Positions 1-8,866 of a stretch of DNA of 35,948 bases are shown here, piece after piece. The first letter of the stretch is position 1, and every line of letters starts with the position of its first letter. The position numbers and the translations under genes were made by a program. The stretch is from Dimargaris cristalligena (taxonomy: Eukaryota; Kickxellomycota; Dimargaritomycetes; Dimargaritales; Dimargaritaceae): contig JANBQC010000270.1 in the NCBI GenBank assembly GCA_027576995.1, positions 1 through 35,948 on the forward strand, written 5' to 3'. The notes beneath the pieces were generated by a model. It was not told the DNA's origin, searched no databases, and saw only the letters and a program-made list of their open reading frames with translations.

Positions 1-1678
1 AACATAATTGTAGGTATCTGTGATGGCGATTATTATCATCTTTATTTTTTCTTGTGATGTTAGCCATAGTTTGTTTTAGGAATCCTAGACCACAAGGCTA
101 AGTTTTTTATGTATTTATTTGGGGGGTCACTAGTGGAATGACTACCAATTTAGGTATTCTTTGGAAAGGTAATGGCTGTAATTTAATGCGGTTTTCATTC
201 AATAATGGAGCTTTTTATTCATTGTGTTTCTTTAGATGTGGTATACCTTAGTATGGCTACATTTCGGGGCTAGCGAGTGAGTGGTGGGTAGTCAAATATC
301 TGATCATTGACCTGAGAGTGACTCTAATCCATTGTAGCCATGTGGAACCCACAGTCGGTTGGGTTTTTGATGCGTACGAGATAAAAACCAAAACAAATAA
401 TACCCACACTATACTCTGACAATTATACGCCCAGTGTGTTGCAGTACCGATACTTTCCTTTGTCTTTTTCCCCCAGTTCTCCTAAAGGAAATGCACGGTG
501 CAACTTGTGGCAGTCCACCAATTACTGACTACCCGTTTGGTGTAATACTCTTAAATGTTTGGCCAGCAAGTCGACTTAATTGGAAACTGTTGTATGACCT
601 AGTTATATCCCCTTTCCCATTTATACCCACCCACCCTGGCATTAAGAAAATGTGGCTCGATTGTAATGACTGTATCTTTCTTTTCCCAGGTAGATGCTGT
701 TCCCCCCTCGCCCTGCGAATAAGGATCAACCTGGGTAAATATGGTTGGGTGATTAAGAATCTTAACCGGTTGCACATTCTACAACCTATTGGGCAGCAAC
801 ACCAAAGATGGATCACCCCAGGCGTAACCTTTCTCACCCATAGTTCTTCGGACTGGAAAGAAGGTTGGGGAAAAAAGCTGTTGTTGGTAGTCCTGGGGGT
901 GTCCCTCTACCCTCTTAATTCCTTGAAAGGCAGCGGTTGATGGAGACTGAATAGAGAGGGAGGATATGGTCAAAGTACCCATGGTTTGTGTGGGGGTCGG
1001 TAACCCTGAGGACTACGATCGGCTAAGTACACCATCGCAAATAGTAAGATTGGCATTAAGTCCATGAAATCCCCAGTCGGCTAAGTGACAAGTGAATATA
1101 TAAAAAAGGGGGGAGGATTGTGGTATACCAACATGACGAGAGAGAGAAACTCCCACACACACACACGCACTGAAGTAAAATAGGCCAGTGTTGTTTTAGC
1201 GCAACTCAAGCCCGCGTTATAAAGGCAGATTTACCCCCCACGAATTAAATGGTCGGCGAGTCTGCTCACATCGAATCCCAGCGACGCTGATTTCGGTTGT
1301 TAATCTGTTCCGTCCCAACACTGTATGATTTTCTCATGCTTACCTTTCCTGACCATTTGATAGACCAAGGTTTAAATCGGCACAGGCAAGAGGCCATTAT
1401 CGACTGGCCACTGCATTATCCGGGAATAATTATTTATACCTAATGCCTCCCCCCTCCCACTTCTATTTTCTGATTCTTTATATCCATCCGCTTTCTTCAT
1501 CACCTCTCTTTTAGTGTACCTTAGTTTATATTTAGTGTTTGCTAGCACAATTACTTTTAATTAATTTATTTCCCCAGCCACTTCCATTACATTGCCTTGA
1601 TTATTCCATATTGTTAACTCGAGGTGTTTATTAAGCATACCCCTCCCCTTCCTCCCCCGATTCCGTGTCGAGCCTTTC
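1..1678. other. AT-rich stretch with no supported gene
   Basis: No recognisable protein or RNA gene is visible. An open frame at 434-940 (+) starts at GTG, matches no family I know, and has two acceptor-like pyrimidine tracts ending in CAG at about 478 and 690, so a spliced gene fragment cannot be excluded. A CA microsatellite lies near 1152-1167. The last 200 bases before 1679 are pyrimidine-rich, as is usual for a fungal promoter/5' leader, and probably serve the receptor gene that follows. Confidence 0.5.
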
Positions 1679-2779
1679 ATGTCGCTTCTACTACCACGGG
1701 AGGCCAAAGCCGTACCTCAGTTCGACCCTTTCGGGCCCTGGGACATGGCCAGTATTATCATCGGCTGCATTTGGTATTTCGTTGATTTCATCGTTATTGC
1801 TGTTATTCTTTGGAAACGTTCCTCTTACCTCCCTTTCCGCGTCAAAAATGTGCCCCTTCTCGCTGCTCTCCAAATATCTGGTCTCTTTTTTTGGCTTTTC
1901 CCTTTAATCTCCTACAATACGCGGTCCCTCGTCTACCCTTGGGTCACGTGCTATTTCCTCGTACCCTTTCTCTCCTTCGGCCTAGGTATCTATTTATACC
2001 TCAGTATTATGAATTACCGCCTCTATATTCTGTACTGGTTGATTGTCCGGAAACGGCCGCTAGGGGGTTGGTTATACCACGCGCTGTTTTCCCTGGTTTG
2101 GCTGCCGGTGCTTTTATTCGTCATTATAACGGCGGCGAACCCCTCTTTCGTCGGAACCACGACGGGTAATCGGAACCCCGGCATTTGCACCTATCCCGGA
2201 CCCATGCAAACCTTCATGAGCGTAGTACTCAACTACCTAGCTGCCGTCGCCATCATCATCAACATTCTGATCCGAAATATCCGGAAAACCTTCAACGAAT
2301 ACCGGGAGACTCTATTAAGTACTATTGCGTTAGTTGCCATGGCCATTTTCATCGGGGTATCCAACTGGCAGTATCTGCCTTTTTACTCGTGGGGCCGCTT
2401 TGTGACCTCCACAGTCACCCTCCTGACGGTTCATGTGTACTTTTGGACCATGTTGGCCCGACCCCTCTACGCGTACCTCTTTAACCGGGAGGCTTACTTG
2501 GTGACCTTCAAGGAACATTTAAGTCGCGACGGATTTAGCCACTTCGCTTCAAATAGTAATCGGTCCCGGTCGGTGGATACCACGGTCCTTGGGATATCAG
2601 GATCTTCTCGGAGTAGATCGGTACCGGACCCTCAGGACAATATGGCCCACCATATTCCACAAGGCCATGACCAGTGCAGTTCGTTGTATGCCACGGAGGT
2701 GTCCGAGGTGGAATTGACGGATGTTAAGTCTCTATTTAAGCCACTCCAGCCGATGAGTGAAAAGAACTACATTCCATGA
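1679..2779 (+). CDS. Seven-transmembrane GPCR-like receptor
   Basis: A 366-residue intronless protein that looks like a fungal G-protein-coupled receptor. Seven hydrophobic segments lie at about residues 23-45, 58-79, 91-121, 131-152, 178-198, 212-234 and 241-266. Cys91 at the top of segment 3 and Cys170 in the second extracellular loop could form the classic GPCR disulfide. Segment 3 ends in MNYRLYILYW, with an Arg where a DRY-like coupling motif would be. The roughly 100-residue cytosolic tail is Ser/Arg-rich, contains SRSV twice, and ends in a short acidic then basic stretch. The layout resembles the receptor half of fungal 7TM-RGS proteins, but there is no RGS domain. The ATG at 1679 is the first in frame, after a pyrimidine-rich leader. 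Ligand and G protein are unknown. Membrane topology is well supported; the GPCR assignment is by architecture only. Confidence 0.75.
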   Translation: MSLLLPREAKAVPQFDPFGPWDMASIIIGCIWYFVDFIVIAVILWKRSSYLPFRVKNVPLLAALQISGLFFWLFPLISYNTRSLVYPWVTCYFLVPFLSFGLGIYLYLSIMNYRLYILYWLIVRKRPLGGWLYHALFSLVWLPVLLFVIITAANPSFVGTTTGNRNPGICTYPGPMQTFMSVVLNYLAAVAIIINILIRNIRKTFNEYRETLLSTIALVAMAIFIGVSNWQYLPFYSWGRFVTSTVTLLTVHVYFWTMLARPLYAYLFNREAYLVTFKEHLSRDGFSHFASNSNRSRSVDTTVLGISGSSRSRSVPDPQDNMAHHIPQGHDQCSSLYATEVSEVELTDVKSLFKPLQPMSEKNYIP

Positions 2780-3900
2780 CTCTTCACATACAGTTATCTT
2801 TACTATTCAGTTAAAAAAGGGTAGCTCCCCTAAATTGTACAATTTTAGTGGTTAATATGCTAGTGTGAATAATAAATGTGGAAATAGCTCAGTGGATCCG
2901 GTATGTTACATTTATCGATTCTCTCATATCAAGTATTGCTCTTCATAATAAATTATATATTCCCCGAAGTACCCCCACCTGTCAAAATACAGAGAACTGT
3001 TGGTAAAAGATCAACTAATGAACGTACTGGGCCACCCTTTCTAAAGCTATTATTGGATGAAAAACCATGCGTTTAACGTGTTAGATAAGTCACTCTGGTC
3101 ACATCACTCCTATACCGAAATTATGAAAGGCGATGTTGCAATCCACTCAGCTATATAAAAAGCAACTCACTGGTTAAGTAGGGTTTGCCAGAATATACAA
3201 ATGGCGGATAGTGATCCTGCGGATATTTCGTTCAGAATTGTATAGAATCGTGGTAAAAATATGCTGTATTATTTACATCTAACAAAGACAAACTAAAAGG
3301 CTGAATATAGTAGATACACCAAAATTTAGGATACGACAGCTTGGCTCTATAAAAAAAAATCTACATTATATCTTCTCCATCTAGTTTACTGCAATAGCTG
3401 GCCAGATTATCCATTTCACATTATTATATATCACGACCGTCGCCTTCGGTCTCACGCTTTCACTACAAAGTAATTAAATTATTGATCAAACAATGAATTG
3501 GGCGAATTGGGCGCTTGGTTTATATTAATGCTGTCAATATGGCTTTATATGATCACCTTTTCAATCTTTGGAACATAATGGGGTTTTTTACTACATAACT
3601 GGGTCACGGATAACCACCAATTCCACATCTTCATCATTACAGGTACCCCCACAAGTAAATAGGCACGCCAAGGCTTGGCAGGGTGTGGCTATGAATATGC
3701 TGTAAAATATGATAGTAATCATGAAAACAGCGGCACCTAGACATGCCCCGCAGGTGTTGGACCCACACTGATCTTCTGCATTCTCACAAGGGTAGATACA
3801 CTAAGCTACATATTCACCATCCAAATGGCAGTGTAGTTTAGTCTAAGGCGAACTACTATCCCGCTCAGCGAGGCTATTATTAGCTGTGGCCGGTGTATGA

Positions 3901-3933
3901 GGCATATGGTACGTCTAGGCATCTAATACCCCC
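3901..3933 (+). repeat. Left arm of a 33-bp inverted repeat
   Basis: This arm begins GGCATATGGTACGTCTAGG and matches the reverse complement of 4723-4755 at 29 of 33 positions. Weaker similarity (CCRGTGTA) continues outward to about 3888. With the right arm it brackets about 855 bp. Such an arrangement is typical of a MITE or a non-autonomous DNA transposon, but I see no matching target duplication at the edges. Confidence 0.6.
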
Positions 3934-4722
3934 CCGGGTACCATACGCCTAGGAATATAGCACCCATCATAATGTAATTGCCCACCCGTCCAATAAAAGG
4001 GTTAGTGTAACAACTAATAGGGTGTGAGGATTTGTCCTCATTGGTTGTTTTCAAAACTAACAGCCCCCGCCTCCCCATGGTTCTGGGTGGTTTCTTTTAA
4101 ATATCACTGTTTAATAAACCGCTGATACTCTACCTCATTTGACTCCGATTGGCATAAAACCCTATAAAACTACTCTTTATTTGGGTTCACCTATACCATA
4201 TATTATTTAATTACACTAGAATGACCATAAAAATTCTATAATTACCTAAGGGTTATATTGGTAAATATGTCCCGGGTCCAGAAATGTCGAAATCTGTCAC
4301 ATACTCTGCATAATGAAATAACCATCAATAGGTCGGTATTATCTGTCTGTAGCATGGGTTAGGGAGGGTTGGTGTGCGTATAAAAGCCCGACAGGGCTAT
4401 GCAGGGCGCTCTAATTTAGGTACCTATACTCTTATCGAAGTTGGTGAAATTGGCCAATGCTCTTTGAAAAATCAGTAGGAAGTAATTCTTGAAAGAACAT
4501 GAACTCTTTCTCGTCTAGAACAATTTATTTCAAAACTGTGTAGCCATTTATGAGAGACCTATTTACATATTTGAATTGGCTATTGAACTTTTTAATTATT
4601 TCATATTATTATCCTCATTATAAATTGGTTATTTTAAGACCATTTGGTTTAAAATTGCATACTGAATTAGATAAAACGACTTTTTTGTACTGTGTATTAG
4701 GGGGGGTACCTATTGCTTTAGT

Positions 4723-4755
4723 GGGGGTACCATATGCCTAGACGTACCAAATGCC
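4723..4755 (-). repeat. Right arm of a 33-bp inverted repeat, ending in a hairpin
   Basis: This is the reverse-complement partner of 3901-3933. It overlaps and is followed by a perfect 7-bp hairpin, TGCCAGT-TAC-ACTGGCA, at 4752-4768. The hairpin lies in the part that also resembles the outer extension of the left arm. The CpG desert starts 31 bases beyond this arm. Confidence 0.6.
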
Positions 4756-4791
4756 AGTTACACTGGCACCCTCCACTGGGCCACCGAATTG

Positions 4792-5031
4792 CTAGTCATG
4801 TGATTGGCCAGTGTAGCCCTTTACTTGCAAATTTTTTTCTAGAATAACCCAGGCCTGGGGCATGCTAAAATGGTCAAGTATATCATTCAGTTCCACTACC
4901 ACTAGTTTCAGTTCATGAATAACCAGGGGGGAGCACCAGAATGAGTTGGTGGTACTCAGAATGGCAAGGAGGCTGCTGGTGAGGGTGGACAAGATGGTGA
5001 GGGCTAGGATTCTAATGGTAAACAGCTTCAT
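4792..5031 (-). CDS. Doubtful small ORF with a signal-peptide-like N-terminus
   Basis: A 79-codon frame begins at an ATG. Its product starts MKLFTIRILALTILSTLTSS, a textbook signal-peptide shape (Lys, then about 20 hydrophobic residues), followed by a further hydrophobic stretch and a short polar tail. A GTAAAG sequence about 60 codons in could be a splice donor, so this may be the first exon of a longer gene. It lies wholly inside the CpG-free block, so a decayed secreted-protein gene is as likely as a live one. No family was recognised. Confidence 0.2.
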   Translation of the reverse strand: MKLFTIRILALTILSTLTSSLLAILSTTNSFWCSPLVIHELKLVVVELNDILDHFSMPQAWVILEKNLQVKGYTGQSHD

Positions 5032-5472
5032 AATGGTCAGTATGCAAATAGGAAGGTGATTGGGTGGGTTCCTATGAAGGGTATGAGGTGACCAGTTGTG
5101 ATTGCAGGTTTTGAAATCCAGTGGGTTGAGAAGTAAATGATTGGACTGTTAAGGAGAGGTGAATCCCAGCATTCATAAGATGGGGCTGGAAGCAATATAC
5201 ATTAGTAGCTTTAGATGAATTCTGGAACTGGGTATTGGTATATCCCTGTCACCTGGGTTAACCACTCTTGGTCTGTCAAGAATCCTAAGGATGGGCTTTT
5301 AATAGTAGGTGGGGCTTAGGCTCAGCCAAGCAGGCTACTAGTGTTAGGTATGGGGTATGGTACTAACTAATAAAGGCTAAAGTGATAGGGATATGCAAAG
5401 TGTAGTGAACTTACCACATTTTTTTACCTACCTTTATTTTTTTATCTATTTTTTGCACTTATTAGAAGTACA

Positions 5473-5653
5473 CCCCTGACAAGTGAATGAGCCCCTGCCC
5501 CTGCCCCTGATGAGTATAGTCATTTTTCCTCCATTTTTATTAGTATAGTATTTTTCCTATTAGTATATTATATACCCTTGACTATGATCCACCCCTACCC
5601 CTAACTGGACTATACCCCTGCATTCACACTACCCCTGGCCCGACTGTACCCCT
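5473..5653 (+). promoter_or_regulatory. Array of nine CCCCT motifs (STRE-like)
   Basis: CCCCT occurs nine times on the same strand, starting at 5473, 5492, 5498, 5504, 5592, 5598, 5615, 5632 and 5649. Most copies are preceded by A or G and followed by G or A. CCCCT is the core of the fungal stress response element bound by Msn2/4-type zinc fingers. The array lies directly upstream of the LTR-like segment with a TATA box at 5888. It could be an upstream enhancer for that element, or simply a decayed minisatellite. Confidence 0.3.
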
Positions 5654-5758
5654 ATTCAAAGTACAGTTAAAAATAGCTTTCTCCCTTTCCCTTTTTTCCT
5701 TTTTCCCTTCTATTATTTCACATTGAATTTATTAGTTACCCAAGTATTACCTATCCTT

Positions 5759-6010
5759 TGTGATGACTAATATTATTGTCTGGGAACTCCCCTCCCTTTC
5801 CCTCTACTTAGTTATCCAATATTCTGGGACCTTCTCTCCCTTTCTCTATTACTCATCTATCTTTTCATTTAGGCTTCCCCTTTTGGTTATAAATACTCCC
5901 CCTTACTACCACCTCTTAGAATAGTAAGTCTATCATTACCTTTCCCTTCTTATTATCTATTTTTCAAATAAAGTTCAGTTTTCAAGGATATGCTTTCAGT
6001 TCTTTATACA
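5759..6010 (+). mobile_element. LTR-like segment, boundaries uncertain
   Basis: The organisation resembles a retrotransposon LTR. A TGTGATGAC start is followed by a 44-bp imperfect tandem duplication (units beginning TCTGGGA at 5779 and 5823), as in U3 enhancers. A TATAAAT box follows at 5888-5894, then a poly(A) signal AATAAA at 5967-5972, about 75 bases on, and a TATACA end at 6010. No target duplication was found at these ends, so start and end are guesses and no internal gag/pol remains. It could instead be the promoter of a lost gene. Confidence 0.3.
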
Positions 6011-6478
6011 AGGGATGTACAGAAGGCACACTTATAGTCAGTACAAGGGGGTGAGCATATATAGAGTTTATTAGGATAAACTGGGGGTAATAAATAAGCT
6101 AAGGAAACTAACTGGTCCCAATGGGTCCAGTTATATATAGGGACAACTCCAATGGGAGGTCCCAAGGGAAAGATACTAATAAACTGAGGTATAGGTAAAT
6201 AGGCCAACTAGATGGCCATAAGTATCTGGAAGACTTGGATAGTAGCCATAAGACTCTTTTGATCAGCACTTAAGTAATTAGTGTAAAGAGGTGGAGTCTA
6301 GAAGGGGGAAGGTTAATGTGGTACTATATAACCTAATAAGGACAGGCACTAAGGTGTCCAGATTAAGGAGGATTAGATGGTCCAAAATGAGAAGGTCATT
6401 TTAGACAGGAGAAGAGTGTAGTATTAAATTGGGCATTACCAAATTGATACTATTGACTAGAATGGAGGTGGTTGGAAT

Positions 6479-6734
6479 TGTTAGAAATTATTTTCACCCA
6501 CCCCTCCAAATCCTTTACTCTGATTGGTCCATCCTAATACCTGGGACTATTCTCTATGATTATGTCACCCTATACTTGGAACAATGTTTTTATAATCATT
6601 ACTGCTATTTCCAATACAATAAAACCAACTGTGGGCATCTAGCTTTGCCCCTTGTAGTTCTTTCTCTCTTCTCTAAATTATTTTAGTTATATCTAAAGGC
6701 ACTTGTATTTACTATTGAATCTATATTTCCAATA
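6479..6734 (+). mobile_element. Solo LTR (256 bp), Copia-like, plus orientation
   Basis: This segment starts TGTTAGAAAT and ends TTTCCAATA. It is flanked by perfect 5-bp direct repeats GGAAT (6474-6478 and 6735-6739), the expected target duplication of an LTR retroelement. A TATAAT box (6591) is followed by AATAAAACCAA (6618-6628), a poly(A) signal shared almost exactly with the minus-strand solo LTR at 6931-7141. The final dinucleotide is TA instead of CA, one C-to-T change from the canonical CCAACA end. No internal region is left, so it arose by LTR-LTR recombination. It appears to sit inside an older AT-rich repeat. Confidence 0.7.
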
Positions 6735-6930
6735 GGAATGAGGTATAGTAATACATGTATATATATATATAATTGAGCCCTATAGCATTAGGCCTAAATT
6801 ATATAGTTGGGGCAAGGGTAATGAGGAATGAGAGAGGTTGGGCATAAACCAATGGGACCCCAATAGACCTTGTTCTAACATCCCTAATCAATTAGAGCCA
6901 TGGTCAATAATAAGGTTTATATGTAAATAA

Positions 6931-7141
6931 TGTTGGAGATGTATTCTAGATAGAATTTGCAAGCTAATAAAATTTATCAAAACAATAATAAGAGAGAAAA
7001 GCTGCAAAGAGATTCAGGAGAACCTCTTCACTTGGTTTTATTGAGTAATGACTGAATAGTTGATAATAAAATATAGATAAAGTCAGGTGAGTAAGATAAT
7101 TATAAACGTGACCCCAGTTATAAGGTGTCCATTTTCTAACA
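6931..7141 (-). mobile_element. Solo LTR (211 bp), Copia-like, minus orientation
   Basis: This segment is bounded by TGTTGG and CTAACA and by perfect 5-bp direct repeats AATAA (6926-6930 and 7142-7146). Read on the minus strand it starts TGTTAGAAAA, carries CAATAAAACCAAGTG near its middle and ends in CTCCAACA, the usual Copia-type LTR end. Its poly(A)-signal block, pyrimidine-rich downstream part and CTTG...CCAAYA end align with the solo LTR at 6479-6734, so the two belong to related families. Its far edge coincides with the right boundary of the CpG-free block. Confidence 0.75.
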
Positions 7142-8866
7142 AATAATTGGTGCCAATGTACATATAATACATGGGTATATTGTATGATAGCAAGTTTTAC
7201 TTATTATAGGATGCTTAGTTTTGGAAATATCCGTTAAGAATAGGACCAAGTGAGTTGCATCAATAACAGGGTTGTATAAGAAAGATGGATGACGACCAAA
7301 TTGTCTAGTTAACTATAAAATCATTTGTTTTCGAGTAGAACGGTTATTTAAACTGTCCAGGGGACTACTGGATAGGTACTCTGATGATGTGGTTATTGCT
7401 ACAAAGCAGTACAGCGCCCTGTTGATTAGACCAAGGCTATGGTTGTGAAAAAAGAAAAAGTGTGTTTGGATATTTCACTCACAGTGGCCCCATGATACTA
7501 GCCCCCATTTGAAGGGCACTTGAGGCCACAGTCTGCAGCAATCCATTTAGGCAACAAAATGGCGTACGATAATAAGGGTAGAGGAGGACAAAGGGTGGAA
7601 GAGTATAGTGGCGGCTTGGTGCATCGTAACAACTCAATCTCCCATGACTGTAGTGATATCCGGCCTATAAGAGATTTATATTCTCTCGAAGTCCGCCAAC
7701 CTGTCCTAATGGTTTTTTACTTATACTCCAGACCCCGCTGTCCTTTATGAATCGGGGAGGTTCCCTTCTTGCCCTAACTCATTATTAATGATCGAAATCC
7801 CCTAATAAATACCTGCATAACATAAATATATACCCGTTTTGGTGGCTCACTTTTAGGCAGATAATTGAGGGATAGCGGTCTCATTGGATGTCTATTATCA
7901 TTAGTAAATGGTTATGTATAGCCCAACAGCTGGATAGTCACCGATAAGGTTGCCCAATTGCTAACCACACATATGCTCCAAGACAAGGGAGGCAACATGC
8001 GGTAATAATACTTCCAGCAGAAATGGGCTATGGAAAACAGGATAGACAACTTGGTCACCACTCTAATATTATAGGGACCATGGCTCATGTTGCACTATAA
8101 GACCTTTTATTCATTGATAGGGAATACAACCAGGGGGGTGAGTATAGTGGGTTGGTATCAGTGTGACATTTGTGGATATACCTACAGTTACGGACTCGCT
8201 GCAAGCTTGGTCGCAACTAGAGAACTTTGGTACCCATATTTCAATGACCACGGGTAGTTGATGCTGTCCGCGCGGGAACCGGTAATTATTAAGCAAACCA
8301 CACTCATGAATCGATCACTAACAACACCAGTCTATTATATATATATAACTACAAGTATGCTGGGGCCGACACCAGTTATGCACCAGGGAGGTAGATGGGA
8401 AATCATATACATACTATAACCAGGGTTACTAGTACGTAACGGCTCTGGGATTCCCTTTTAGGTCTATTTACTTCACATTGGACATTTCTAGATCGGGGTT
8501 CATTAATACGGACATTGTTTAGTCCACATTATAACTTTTTATCGTATTGCAACCCTCAGAGGGGGCGGACAACCCCGAGCTGGGACGATCCCTCATTTCA
8601 ACCAATGAGAGCGCTCCATCCAACTCTCTCACTATAGCGGCCCCCTCAGAACAAGCAGCGAACGGCAGTCACTCTACCCAGATACCAGAGATATAGATAT
8701 AAAAGAAGTAGCGACTCGCATACCCAAAAGATCTTCATGTTTCAATAAAATACTTATTTTAAACTTATATATCTTCTCCATAAATAACCCTCCTCGGTAT
8801 TTACTTGATTATTCAGTTCCCACTCGGCATTCCATCATAGTATAAACACCATCGATTAGCGATGAA
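7142..8866. other. Gene-free spacer after the LTR block
   Basis: No gene is supported here. CpG returns to an ordinary level immediately after the solo LTR. Around 8560-8640 there is a short GC-rich patch with a CCAAT motif (8600) that looks promoter-like, but no gene follows it on either strand. The last 100 bases before 8867 should hold the 3' end of UBA4, which reads leftward into this spacer. Confidence 0.4.

Larger units (their letters stand above)
2780..4786. other. Gene-poor AT-rich spacer with scattered repeats
   Basis: No coding region or RNA gene could be supported. The stretch contains the 33-bp inverted-repeat pair listed separately and several further copies of a GTACCCCCAC motif (about 2970 and 3644, and inverted at about 4721-4730). 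It also has a perfect 13-bp palindrome, GCCAAGGCTTGGC, at 3667-3679. CpG is present at an ordinary frequency here, unlike the block that follows. It looks like decayed mobile DNA plus the 3' flank of the receptor gene. Confidence 0.5.
4787..7106. other. 2.3-kb CpG-free block, transposon graveyard
   Basis: Reading every line, I find a single CpG dinucleotide (5641-5642) in 2,320 bases, although C and G are both common. The flanks on both sides carry one or more CpG per 60 bases. The block holds the CCCCT array, the LTR-like segment and most of two solo LTRs. No functional gene is visible in it. Loss of CpG by deamination of 5-methylcytosine in silenced repeats is the obvious explanation, and this is inference. 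Confidence 0.85.

Noticed and set aside
3079..3284. TGTTAGAT ... ATCTAACA, a 206-bp segment with perfect 8-bp inverted ends, of LTR-like size
   Set aside because: The flanking pentamers (TAACG, AAGAC) do not match, and there is no AATAAA in the right place; possible old LTR but unsupported.
6011..6885. AGGGATGT ... ACATCCCT, 8-bp inverted ends around the plus-strand solo LTR
   Set aside because: No target duplication and no interior coding; the ends can also be read as TGTTAG-type LTR edges, so the boundaries are ambiguous.
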